Of a stretch of 61,305 nt of DNA, positions 7,196 through 16,228 are shown one piece after another. Source of the DNA: Bacillota bacterium (GTDB taxonomy: Bacteria > Bacillota > UBA4882 > UBA8346); assembly GCA_023435565.1 (NCBI GenBank), contig JAEYRN010000037.1:1-61305 (forward strand), in the 5' to 3' direction. Both the position numbers and the translations under genes were made by a program. A model generated the notes under the pieces. The model saw nothing but the letters and a program-made list of their open reading frames with translations. It was not told the DNA's origin and did no database searches. Position 1 is the stretch's first letter, and every line of letters starts with the position of its first letter.

Positions 7196-8848
7196 ATGAA
7201 GTCAATCCGAGGCAAAATATTTGATTTAATCAAACCTTATCTCATATGGCAAATCATTGGTTTTGTTTTGACAATTATTTATGCTGTTACGGTTTTTGCC
7301 TCACCGTTAGTTTCACGTTACTTGATCGATGAAGTGATTCCCGCTCATTCCTTGGAAAAATTATACTTTGGTATTATTGTTTTTTGTTTGGTTTTGCTCT
7401 CTCAACCGATCGTCGGTTATATCAAGGATATTGTTTTTTTACACGTAACGGAAAATATAGTGCTTGATATTAGGAAGAGACTTTTTAACAAACTGTTGTT
7501 AGCCCCCCTTTCTTTTTTTAATCGCAGTACAAAAGGAGAGATTATTTCCAGGGTGGTTAATGATGGTAAAGAAGCCGGCGAGTTCATTTCCGATTTCTTT
7601 ATAATTGCGGTAAAGAATATTATTTTAATTGTGCTGATAATAGCAGGGATGCTTTATTTATCCATTTCTTTAACAATGATTGTTATTTTAGTGATTTCCT
7701 TTTTTTCATTTCTTAATTTTAAGCTTAGTAAAAAACTAACGTCTTTGTCGTCGGATGTCCAAAGAAATCGCGATCGGATGTGTACGACGGTTAATCAAAC
7801 AATTAATTCGATAATGACGGTAAAAGCATTCTTATTGGAAAAAAAAGAACGGCAAAAGTATGGAGATGTTCTGGAAAAAACATTTAAAGATAATCTTCGA
7901 ATCTGGTTTTTGGCGATTATTCTAAACAATGTATCCCAGATAATTGTTATTTTATCCCTCTGCGTTATTTATGGTTTAGGAAGTATATTTGTGATGAGAA
8001 ATCGATTGACCTTAGGAGACGTAGTCGCCTTAGGACTTTATTTCCAATTGATGGTACAGCCGGTTAAAGAGATCCTTGCGAATAATATTGAGCTTCGGAA
8101 AAATATCCCTATTTTTAATCGTATTTATGAATATTTAGAGATGGAGAGCGAATATAAAGAGGACGGCAAAAAGGAATGCATAAATAATCTTGGGGAAATA
8201 GTTATTAAAGATCTTGGATTTGTATATGAAGATGGCACGGAAGTATTGTCCGAGGTGAATATGGTTTTTCCACCCCGAGGATTGGTGGCTTTTATCGGAG
8301 CTTCCGGTTCGGGAAAGAGTACTCTGGTTAAGTTGTTATTGGGTTTGTATAAGCCTACTTCCGGTGATATCTATGTAAACGGATTAAGTATTGAGAAAAT
8401 TGATTTAAAGACGTTACGGGAGCAAATAAGCATTGTTACTCAAGAGATGGAGTTTTTTAATGATAGCATCAAGGAGAATATCCGTTGCGGAAAATCGGAT
8501 GCCACCGATGGCGAAATCGAGGAGTTATGTAAAAAATTAAAGATACATAAAAAAATACTTTTATTACCTTTAGGTTATGATAGTGTTCTCATGGAAACAG
8601 TAAATTTATCTGGTGGAGAGAAACAAAGATTGGCAATGGCGCGAGCGTTGATAAAAAATCCTTCGGTATTCATTTTTGATGAACCGACTTCGGCTTTGGA
8701 TAAGGAAAATGAAGCAAGAATTAGAGAGATAATTGAAGCTATTGCCAAAGAACGGCTGGTTATTGTTATTGCTCATAAAGCTTCTACCATAGTTAATGCG
8801 GATCTTATTTATGTATTTGAGGATAAACGGGTGGTTAAGGTTTTATGA
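7196..8848 (+). CDS. ABC transporter, fused permease-ATPase (peptide exporter type)
   Basis: This 550-residue half-transporter has a six-helix transmembrane domain (about residues 10-300) and a C-terminal nucleotide-binding domain with Walker A GASGSGKST (about 368), signature LSGGEKQR (about 471), Walker B VFIFDEPTSALD and H-loop IAHKAST. It lacks the N-terminal C39 peptidase domain of many bacteriocin exporters. It would work as a homodimer in the inner membrane. It lies 12 nt after the GNAT gene, and the context suggests export of the mature peptide. Confidence 0.9.
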   Translation: MKSIRGKIFDLIKPYLIWQIIGFVLTIIYAVTVFASPLVSRYLIDEVIPAHSLEKLYFGIIVFCLVLLSQPIVGYIKDIVFLHVTENIVLDIRKRLFNKLLLAPLSFFNRSTKGEIISRVVNDGKEAGEFISDFFIIAVKNIILIVLIIAGMLYLSISLTMIVILVISFFSFLNFKLSKKLTSLSSDVQRNRDRMCTTVNQTINSIMTVKAFLLEKKERQKYGDVLEKTFKDNLRIWFLAIILNNVSQIIVILSLCVIYGLGSIFVMRNRLTLGDVVALGLYFQLMVQPVKEILANNIELRKNIPIFNRIYEYLEMESEYKEDGKKECINNLGEIVIKDLGFVYEDGTEVLSEVNMVFPPRGLVAFIGASGSGKSTLVKLLLGLYKPTSGDIYVNGLSIEKIDLKTLREQISIVTQEMEFFNDSIKENIRCGKSDATDGEIEELCKKLKIHKKILLLPLGYDSVLMETVNLSGGEKQRLAMARALIKNPSVFIFDEPTSALDKENEARIREIIEAIAKERLVIVIAHKASTIVNADLIYVFEDKRVVKVL

Positions 8849-8888
8849 AACGAAAGGTCCGGATTATTTTTTTTATTAGGAGTTTAGC

Positions 8889-10241
8889 ATGAAAATTGCG
8901 TTGGTAACAGCAAAGCATTGTTTTGATAATAGTTATGATAAATATGCCAATACCCGAAAATTTGAGAATATTGGAGTTGAGTCGATCGCCGCCGTACTCA
9001 GGAAAAATGGCTTTAGTGTGGATCTCTACAACCAGTCGCTTCAGAATTTATCCAATGGAAAGCTGTTGCGAGCACTCAAAAATGAAGGTTATAATTTGAT
9101 TGGGTTTTCGACTATTTCCAGTAATGCTCAGGCAACACTAGCTTTAGTGAAGGCTTTGCCTCGTCAAATTCACAAATGTCTCGGTGGTTATGCGGCTACT
9201 TTTTTTCCTGAAGAGCTTTTAAAAGAAAAAGGAGTTGACTCGGTAATCAGGGGGGAAGGAGAAATTCCCTTTTTAGAGTTGGCCTTAGCTATTAAAAACG
9301 GCGCTGATTATCATAGCATTAAGAATTTGGGCACCAAAAAAGAACTTAATCCTTTAAGAGGATTAATCGATTTGGATACTCTTCCGACGCCATCCAGGGA
9401 TGAGTTAAAGCGTCTGTTAAACCGGCTTCCGAAAAATGCTCCCCGTCTTGCTTTGTTATCTTCTTCCCGTGGCTGTTATAATAAATGTTCTTTTTGTTAT
9501 GCCCAGCGTTTTTACTCTTTGGCCGAGGGAAAAAAGGTGCGTTACCGTGACCCCGAAAAAATAGTGGATGAAATTGAAGAGTTGGTAAACGGTGAATATA
9601 AAATTGATTATATTTGGTTTACTGATGAAGATTTTATTGGTAGGAACCCGGAAAGAGTCAAAGTTTTCGCCGAAGAGATTATTAAACGAAAACTTAAGTT
9701 TAAATTTGAGATTGATTGCCGTTCCGACGCTGTAGATTATGGCTTATTTGCATTATTAAAAGAGGCCGGCTTAGCAACTGTATTTATTGGCGTGGAGTCT
9801 TTTTCACAAACGGTTCTTAACCGGTGGAACAAAGGTTTGAAAACCGAAGATAATATTAGAGCCATTACGGTCTTAGAAAAACTAGGTATAAGATATTTAT
9901 TGGGATGTATATTTTTTGATGAGAAAACTTCTTTGGAAGAATTACAGGAGAACCTTAATTTCTGCAAACAATATGGTTTTAATAACCAAAATGATCCGGT
10001 TAGAGCGCTCAAGAAATATTATGATATTTACAAAGTAAGTCTTTGTATTCCCGAGGATAAGACCATCAAAGCAATTTATAAGAAAGTAAAGCGAAAAACC
10101 AATACTTTATTTGCAACCTTAAACCGGTTAAAGATTGTTTTTCCTCTTGAATGTCTCTGCGGGAAGTTGGACCGGGCAAAAACCATTAGCGGTAATTATC
10201 TTTATTATTTAGTTTTTAAGGAAATGAAAAATAGAAAGTGA
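8889..10241 (+). CDS. Second cobalamin-binding-type radical SAM protein of the RiPP cluster
   Basis: A 450-residue protein with an N-terminal B12-binding-type region (residues about 30-140: VESIAAVLRKNGFSVDLYN, IGFSTIS, CLGGYAATFF, VIRGEGE) and a radical-SAM core with C196-C200-C203 (SRGCYNKCSFCYAQ). An SD (TTAGGAG) stands before ATG 8889. It resembles the first cluster protein at 2046 in layout but is clearly diverged, so the two are unlikely to be simple duplicates. It is the last gene before a gap and a new promoter, so I place the cluster end here. A role in C-methylation or another radical change on the peptide is inferred. Confidence 0.8.
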   Translation: MKIALVTAKHCFDNSYDKYANTRKFENIGVESIAAVLRKNGFSVDLYNQSLQNLSNGKLLRALKNEGYNLIGFSTISSNAQATLALVKALPRQIHKCLGGYAATFFPEELLKEKGVDSVIRGEGEIPFLELALAIKNGADYHSIKNLGTKKELNPLRGLIDLDTLPTPSRDELKRLLNRLPKNAPRLALLSSSRGCYNKCSFCYAQRFYSLAEGKKVRYRDPEKIVDEIEELVNGEYKIDYIWFTDEDFIGRNPERVKVFAEEIIKRKLKFKFEIDCRSDAVDYGLFALLKEAGLATVFIGVESFSQTVLNRWNKGLKTEDNIRAITVLEKLGIRYLLGCIFFDEKTSLEELQENLNFCKQYGFNNQNDPVRALKKYYDIYKVSLCIPEDKTIKAIYKKVKRKTNTLFATLNRLKIVFPLECLCGKLDRAKTISGNYLYYLVFKEMKNRK

Positions 10242-10308
10242 AATTCTAAATGATTTTTTTATCATAGATATATATGTTGTAATAAGCTTCTTGGATAAGT
10301 GTGGATTA

Positions 10309-10337
10309 TTGAATTTCTCAGTAGGAATAAGTATTAT
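10309..10337 (+). promoter_or_regulatory. Putative promoter of the GH30 gene
   Basis: TTGAAT (10309-10314), a 17-bp spacer and TATTAT (10332-10337) precede the glycosidase gene. This supports a transcription unit separate from the RiPP cluster. Confidence 0.5.
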
Positions 10338-10420
10338 AATTCATTTTCGGCATAAAGGTGATTAAAGAATTTTACAGAATTATTGATTACATATATTTGA
10401 ATTTCGAAGGAGGCTTAATT

Positions 10421-11851
10421 ATGCGGAAATCCCCGGTAATACTGCTTTTCCTTCTCTTGTTGTTCTTGCAATCCGGTTTGCCTATGGGGTATGCCACTCC
10501 GGAAGTGTCTTGGATTGTGACAACCCAGGCAGACCCATGGCAAAATGGGGGTCCGGTGGCTTTTACCAAGGCCAAGGGGAAGGACTTCACCATCGAAATC
10601 GATAAGAAGACTATTTATCAGGAGATTGATGGTTTTGGAGGGGCTTTCAACGAAAAAGGCTGGGCGGCCCTTTCATTATTGACCCCGGAGCAAAGGGAAG
10701 AGGCGTTGAAAGCCCTTTTCGACCCTAATGAAGCCGGATTTAACATTTGCCGGGTGCCGATTGGCGCAAGCGACTATGCTATTGACCGTTACACGTTGAA
10801 TGAGACCAAAGACGATTTCCAGATGGAGCATTTCTCCATCGAACGTGATAAGGGTTGTTTGATTCCCTACATCAAAGCGGCAATGAAATTTAAACCGGAC
10901 CTGAAGATTTGGGCTTCGGTGTGGACGCCTCCGACCTGGATGAAGACCAATGGTGAATTTGACGGCGGCTACATGAAAAGCGATCCCCAAACGTACAAGG
11001 CATATGCTTTATACTTGGCGCGTTTTCTTGAAGCTTACCAAAAAGAAGGAATTAACGCTTATGCAGTTGCCGTTCAAAACGAACCTACCATTGAAACCCA
11101 TTATCCGAGTTGTTTATGGACTGAAAACCAGTTTTTGACTTTCATCAAAAATCATCTCGGCCCCCTCTTTAAAGATCGCGGCGTAAAGGGTGAAATTTGG
11201 TTGGGGACCATGCAGGACGGGGATTATACCAAATACCCAAAGACAGTATTGGAAGATCCGGAAGCCAACGGCTATATCAACACTGTGGGATTTCAATGGG
11301 ACGGTTTGTACTCGGTTAACTGGACCCGTAGAAACTATCCGGAAAAAAAGATTATGCAAACCGAGACCGAATGTGGGAATTGGTATTGGAAAGCGGGTTT
11401 TGATCCGAACAAACCCCAAAACGATTGGAAATACGGGGTATATACCTGGAATAAAGTAAAGGATTATTTTGTACAGGGCGTTAACTCTTATATGCTTTGG
11501 AATATGGTACTCGATGAGGAAGGGAAAAGTATCGACTCAATGAGACCATGGCCGCAAAATGCTGCGATTGTAGTAGACCGAAACACCAAGTCTCTGATTT
11601 ATACTCCGATGTACTATGCTTTCAAGCATTTCAGCCATTTTGTCAAACCGGGCGCACGTTTAGTCGGATTAAGGCCATACGATGCCTGGAGCCATTCCAA
11701 CGCCATCGCTTTTCAGAATCCGGAAGGCGGCATTGTGCTGGTCTTGCAGAATACAACCGAAAGTGAAAAGCCGGTTAAGGTGAAACTTGAGAAGAAGTCC
11801 GTCACCGTAACCCTGCCCCCACAATCGTGGAGCACTTTGATATTGCCGTGA
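10421..11851 (+). CDS. Secreted glycoside hydrolase family 30 (glucosylceramidase/beta-glucanase type)
   Basis: A 476-residue secreted enzyme. ATG 10421 follows GAAGGAGG and starts a clear signal peptide (KSPVILLFLLLLFLQSG). The mature part opens with QEIDGFGGAFNEKGWAAL, the hallmark of GH30. The predicted acid/base is Glu221 in VAVQNEPT and the nucleophile Glu315 in MQTETECGN. The C-terminal beta domain ends VTLPPQSWSTLILP, as in the family. Substrates in GH30 include glucosylceramide, beta-1,6-glucan and xylan; the subfamily cannot be fixed by eye. A PTS permease gene starts 10 nt downstream. Confidence 0.9.
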   Translation: MRKSPVILLFLLLLFLQSGLPMGYATPEVSWIVTTQADPWQNGGPVAFTKAKGKDFTIEIDKKTIYQEIDGFGGAFNEKGWAALSLLTPEQREEALKALFDPNEAGFNICRVPIGASDYAIDRYTLNETKDDFQMEHFSIERDKGCLIPYIKAAMKFKPDLKIWASVWTPPTWMKTNGEFDGGYMKSDPQTYKAYALYLARFLEAYQKEGINAYAVAVQNEPTIETHYPSCLWTENQFLTFIKNHLGPLFKDRGVKGEIWLGTMQDGDYTKYPKTVLEDPEANGYINTVGFQWDGLYSVNWTRRNYPEKKIMQTETECGNWYWKAGFDPNKPQNDWKYGVYTWNKVKDYFVQGVNSYMLWNMVLDEEGKSIDSMRPWPQNAAIVVDRNTKSLIYTPMYYAFKHFSHFVKPGARLVGLRPYDAWSHSNAIAFQNPEGGIVLVLQNTTESEKPVKVKLEKKSVTVTLPPQSWSTLILP

Positions 11852-11861
11852 GGGAGCGGCC

Positions 11862-13208
11862 ATGGAAAACATTAATCAGGTGATTTCTTATTTATTGGGT
11901 TTTAAACCTTATGTGTTATTACCGGTTATTTTATTCGTGTTTGCGCTGATTTTCCGGATGAAGCTCGGTCAGGCTCTAAAATCGGCATTAACTATCGGGA
12001 TTGGATTTATCGGTATTTTCACTATTTTTGGTTTTTTTGTGGCCCAAATCGGTCCAGCGGTGGAGAGTTTGATTAGAAATACCGGCCTCGGGTTTAACGC
12101 CCTTGATGTCGGTTGGCCGCCGCTGGCCGCTATTACTTGGTCCTACAAACTTGCTCCTTTATTAATTGTTTTAATTATGTTATTAAATGTTGCAATGTTA
12201 TTTTTGAAAGTGACCAAAACGGTGAATATTGATATTTGGAATTTTTGGCATTTTATCTTTACAGCGGCGATGGTTACGGAAATCACCGGGAATAAGGCGT
12301 TGGGTATTGCGGCGGCATTACTCGCGACTGTTATCACTCTAAAATTAGCGGACTGGTCGGCAGGTGCAGTCCAAAGGTTTTCCAGATTAACGGGGATCGC
12401 CGTCAGTACCTTATCGGCATTAGCTTATTATCCCTTTGGGATGATCGGCAATAGGCTGTTAGAGAAGATTCCCGGACTGAACCGCTTGGATGCCAATCCA
12501 GAAAAAATCCGAACCAAGCTGGGAATCTTTGGCGAACCAATGGTGATCGGGTTAATAATGGGATTGTTGTTGGGCTTGGGAGCGGGCTATGAGGTCAAAT
12601 TTTTATTGGAATTATCATTCTCAATTGCGGCGGTAATTTATATTTTACCGATGATGTGCGATATATTAGGCCGGGGTTTAATGCCTTTATCCGAACAGAT
12701 GAAAGCTTTTATGAAAGAAAAATTTTCCCGAGCCGGAGAGACGCATATCGGTTTGGATAATGCGGTGATCGTCGGGCATACTTCGGTAATTGTAACCGCT
12801 TTGTTATTGATGCCGTTAGCTTTGATTTTAGCTTTTGTTTTACCCGGAGTCAAATTTATCCCCTTGGGCGACTTGGCTAATATGGTTGGAGCGATAGTGA
12901 TGGTGGTGGTAGCGACCCGGGGCAATATTATCCGCTCGGTGATTATCGGGATTCCGATTATAATTGGGAACTTATATGTAGCTTCATATATGGCTGTCGT
13001 ATATACCGGTTTGGCGCGAAAGTTTAATTTCAAATTCGAGGGGTATCAGGGAATAATTACGAGCTTTCTCGATGGCGGAAACCTGATGCGTTTTTGGATT
13101 ATTGAATCCTTTGGGAGAGCATGGTGGGCGTGGTTACTCACTCCGGTGGTTTTAGGAATGTTATATTGGACTTATAAACTAAGCAAAGAAAATAGATATA
13201 AACAGTGA
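11862..13208 (+). CDS. PTS galactitol-type IIC permease (GatC-like), orphan
   Basis: A 448-residue multi-spanning membrane protein matching the GatC/IIC family: opening ENINQVISYLLGFKPYVLLPVILFV, the GxxIGFIGI region, PPLAAITWSYKLAP, and a late GVKFIPLGDLANM segment. Family members import galactitol or related sugars with phosphorylation by IIA/IIB partners. No gatA or gatB gene is present here. It lies 10 nt after the GH30 gene with SD GAGGGAG, so it is probably co-expressed and may import a GH30 product. Some GatC homologues next to glycosidases may work as plain transporters; that is a guess. Confidence 0.85.
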   Translation: MENINQVISYLLGFKPYVLLPVILFVFALIFRMKLGQALKSALTIGIGFIGIFTIFGFFVAQIGPAVESLIRNTGLGFNALDVGWPPLAAITWSYKLAPLLIVLIMLLNVAMLFLKVTKTVNIDIWNFWHFIFTAAMVTEITGNKALGIAAALLATVITLKLADWSAGAVQRFSRLTGIAVSTLSALAYYPFGMIGNRLLEKIPGLNRLDANPEKIRTKLGIFGEPMVIGLIMGLLLGLGAGYEVKFLLELSFSIAAVIYILPMMCDILGRGLMPLSEQMKAFMKEKFSRAGETHIGLDNAVIVGHTSVIVTALLLMPLALILAFVLPGVKFIPLGDLANMVGAIVMVVVATRGNIIRSVIIGIPIIIGNLYVASYMAVVYTGLARKFNFKFEGYQGIITSFLDGGNLMRFWIIESFGRAWWAWLLTPVVLGMLYWTYKLSKENRYKQ

Positions 13209-13344
13209 GTAAAAGCAAAACAGAGTCCTTAATACCGTTAACTGCATAAATTCAGAGTAGTCTGTCTGGTGAGGTTTGGAAAAAAGAAAAAGAGAAATAT
13301 CATATATCAAAGGCGGAATACTTGACTTTTGAGGAGGCGGTTTT

Positions 13345-14478
13345 ATGATAAAAGAACGGTTATATTTTGTAGATTGGTTAAGAGTTATAGTAATATTAAC
13401 ATTGATACCGTATCATTGCGCCCTAACATATACTGGCTTAGGAGTCGTATACATTATTAGTCCGATAAGGGATATGGTAATTTTACCACTCCTTATAATT
13501 ACAGCGTCATTGGACAATTTTTTTATGACACTATTGTTCTTTTTATCCGGGATAGGTACATATTATTCGCTTCAACACAGGAGCGGAAGTGAATATATGA
13601 GGGAGAGAGCAAATAAGTTAATCTGGCCTTTTTTAATAGGCTGGGTATTCATTTGTCCGTTACAAGCTTATTTTAAAGGCCTTTACCATGGTTTTTCAGG
13701 GAGTTTCCTCAGTTTCATACCGGAATTTTTTAGTAATATGGATTATTACATCGGATACGCTCACTTGTGGTTCTTGCTTTATCTCTTTACTTTTTCAGCT
13801 ATATGTGCGCCGTTATTTTACAGATGGTTGAAAGATAATAATCGTTTAAACAGAGTAACTTCTTTCCTATGTAAGGGTTATAACATTTTTATTCCCATGG
13901 CTTTTATTATTCTGGTTGAAACGTTTTTAAGGCCGGTTTTTGTCGGTCGGCCCTATATTATATTTATGGATTGGGCAAATGACCTTGTTTATTTGAGCGT
14001 TTTTGTTTTTGGATTTATTTTTGCGTATGATTCAAAAATTCAAGCAAGAATATACGAATTGACCAGAATCTCAACTGTAATAGCATTAATATGTATCCCA
14101 ATATTAACATATTTATACTACCAATGGGCGGTATGGGGCGCTCAAGCTGTTTTGTTAACCTATACTTGGGCATTTATAAAGGGTGTATACGAATGTTCGG
14201 CAATTATCATGTTGGTTGGAATCGGTAAAAAGTATTTAAATAAAAAGACTAATGTGATTATTTACTTGAATAAAGCTTCCTTTACATATTATTATTGGCA
14301 TTACTTACCTCTTAGCGCTCTGACCTATTATCTGATAAGAACCAATTTAAATGTCTATCTAAAATATTCGCTAGTTGTTATATTATCTTATTTATTTATA
14401 CTTGCTTTATATGAATTAGTAGTAAATAGGTTATTTGGAAGATTAAATAAAAGAAGTGCAAAGCAACTTAGTACATAG
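13345..14478 (+). CDS. Acyltransferase-3 family membrane protein
   Basis: A 377-residue integral membrane protein with about ten helices. It opens RLYFVDWLRVIVILTLIPYHCALTY, the N-terminal signature of the acyltransferase-3/OpgC family, with the conserved histidine in the first helix (PYHC) and the RxxxLIWPFLIGWV region. Family members O-acetylate or succinylate exported glycans and lipids. A strong SD (GGAGGCGG) stands before ATG 13345. The acceptor is unknown; a glycan at the cell surface is likely, given the secreted glycosidase nearby. Confidence 0.85.
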   Translation: MIKERLYFVDWLRVIVILTLIPYHCALTYTGLGVVYIISPIRDMVILPLLIITASLDNFFMTLLFFLSGIGTYYSLQHRSGSEYMRERANKLIWPFLIGWVFICPLQAYFKGLYHGFSGSFLSFIPEFFSNMDYYIGYAHLWFLLYLFTFSAICAPLFYRWLKDNNRLNRVTSFLCKGYNIFIPMAFIILVETFLRPVFVGRPYIIFMDWANDLVYLSVFVFGFIFAYDSKIQARIYELTRISTVIALICIPILTYLYYQWAVWGAQAVLLTYTWAFIKGVYECSAIIMLVGIGKKYLNKKTNVIIYLNKASFTYYYWHYLPLSALTYYLIRTNLNVYLKYSLVVILSYLFILALYELVVNRLFGRLNKRSAKQLST

Positions 14479-14608
14479 TTATTCTAATACAAGTAATATG
14501 ACTTTCCTACCTTATTAAATCCAATTCAAATGTGACTGTTACGTTGGCCTTAAGGTAATTTGGAAATCTGATGTCGTTTAAATTATAGAAGTTGACTTTT
14601 TACCGGTT

Positions 14609-14644
14609 AAAAGTTAGAATTCTAAAATATGGATTCTAACTTTT
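14609..14644 (+). terminator. Intrinsic terminator after the acyltransferase
   Basis: Arms aaaagttagaat (14609-14620) and attctaactttt (14633-14644) pair fully, with a short T-run at the end of the stem. Confidence 0.6.
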
Positions 14645-14704
14645 TCATATAGTCCTTTAAGGGCATACTATAATTAGTCTACTTTCAGTAGGTCAGGAGT
14701 TTTC

Positions 14705-16078
14705 ATGGAATATACCAAACAACTGGGCGAGGCCCGGATTTCAACACTACTACTTAGATTTTCAATCCCGGCCATCACCGGAATGGTGGTCAACGCCTTA
14801 TATAATGTAGTTGACCGGATCTTCATCGGCCAGGGAGTAGGCCGGATGGGGATTGCCGGTATTACCATCGCTTTTCCGTTAATGCTGATGATGATGGCGC
14901 TGGCGATGTTGATCGGATTGGGGGCCACCGCCCTAATCTCCATCCGCCTCGGGGAGCAGCGTAAGGAAGAAGCGGAGTTAATCGTAGGCAACGCTATGGT
15001 TTGTTTGGTTGGGATTTCTGCAATAATTATGGTCTTTGGGATAATTTTTATTAATCCCTTGCTACAAGTTTTTGGCGCCAGCGAACAAACTTTGCCTTAT
15101 GCCCGCGACTATTTAAAGATTATCTTATGCGGCGCAATTTTCATGGGAATCGGTTTCGGAATGAACCATTTCATCCGGGCGGAAGGCAACCCAAAGATCG
15201 CCATGTACACAATGTTGTTGGGTGCTATTTTAAATACTATTTTGGACCCGATCTTCATTTTCAAATTCGGACTGGGTATTAAGGGGGCTGCTTGGGCCAC
15301 AGTCATTTCGCAAGCCGCTGCTGCTATTTGGGTGCTTTCGTATTTTCTCAGAAAAAAGAGCCATCTGAAGATTCATACAAAAAACCTAAGACTAAAATTT
15401 GCAGTAATCCAAAGTATTGTAGCTATTGGATCGGCTCCCTTTCTAATGCAGCTTGCGGCTAGCATTATTGGAGTAATCTTAAACCAAAGCCTGCTCAGGT
15501 ATGGCGGTGATATGGCCATCTCAGCAATGGGGATTGTCCATAGTATCCTAATGTTTTTTTTGATGCCGCTATTTGGGATTAATCAGGGAGCGCAACCGAT
15601 TATCGGATATAACTATGGAGCCCAAAAATTTAATCGGGTTAAGGAAACTATAAAACTGGCAATCGGGGCGGCTACCTTGGTAGTGCTAATCGGTTTTGCA
15701 GCGGTTTATCTTGTTCCCGAGGTTTTAGTCGGCCTTTTCAGCAAGAATGACCCGGAGTTGATAGCGCTTTCATCAAGGGCGATGCGGATTTTCTTGATCA
15801 TGCTTCCGATTATCGGCTTTCAAATAGTTAGCGCCAATTACTTTCAGGCTGTTGGCAAACCCAAACAGGCAATGGTTCTTAGCCTATCTCGGCAAGTACT
15901 GGTTCTAATCCCATCATTACTGATTTTACCTAGATTTTTCGGGCTGAACGGAATTTTCTACGCCGGTCCGGTTTCGGACTTTGTTTCTTCGGTACTCACC
16001 GGGATTTGGCTTTATATAGAATTAAAACATTTGGACCGGAAACATAATGAAACAATGGAGCCTTTAAATTCAATGTAA
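14705..16078 (+). CDS. MATE-family multidrug/metabolite exporter
   Basis: A 457-residue, 12-helix transporter of the MATE family: opening LLLRFSIPAITGMVVNALYNVVDRIFIGQGVG, and mid-protein FGINQGAQPIIGYNYGAQKFNRV, the repeat-2 motif typical of NorM/DinF-like proteins. It exports drugs or metabolites against Na+ or H+ gradients in the inner membrane. SD CAGGAG precedes ATG 14705. It is a single-gene unit between two hairpins, converging with the minus-strand flavoenzyme gene. Confidence 0.92.
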   Translation: MEYTKQLGEARISTLLLRFSIPAITGMVVNALYNVVDRIFIGQGVGRMGIAGITIAFPLMLMMMALAMLIGLGATALISIRLGEQRKEEAELIVGNAMVCLVGISAIIMVFGIIFINPLLQVFGASEQTLPYARDYLKIILCGAIFMGIGFGMNHFIRAEGNPKIAMYTMLLGAILNTILDPIFIFKFGLGIKGAAWATVISQAAAAIWVLSYFLRKKSHLKIHTKNLRLKFAVIQSIVAIGSAPFLMQLAASIIGVILNQSLLRYGGDMAISAMGIVHSILMFFLMPLFGINQGAQPIIGYNYGAQKFNRVKETIKLAIGAATLVVLIGFAAVYLVPEVLVGLFSKNDPELIALSSRAMRIFLIMLPIIGFQIVSANYFQAVGKPKQAMVLSLSRQVLVLIPSLLILPRFFGLNGIFYAGPVSDFVSSVLTGIWLYIELKHLDRKHNETMEPLNSM

Positions 16079-16127
16079 AATTGATCGACTCATTTTTGAT
16101 TGAATTATTAGAAGGTCCTAAAGATAA

Positions 16128-16152
16128 TCGGAGCGCATCAAGGGCGCTCCGA
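16128..16152. terminator. Hairpin between convergent genes
   Basis: Arms tcggagcgc (16128-16136) and gcgctccga (16144-16152) pair perfectly around a 7-nt loop. It lies after the MATE gene and before the end of the opposite-strand flavoenzyme gene. No U-tract is seen, so termination is likely but not certain. Confidence 0.45.
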
Positions 16153-16228
16153 AATCGGTTGGATATTAAATCAGATCCGATGGTTGCTCGTGAAACTCAA
16201 CATGGCTTGGAAAGGAACTTATAAATTA

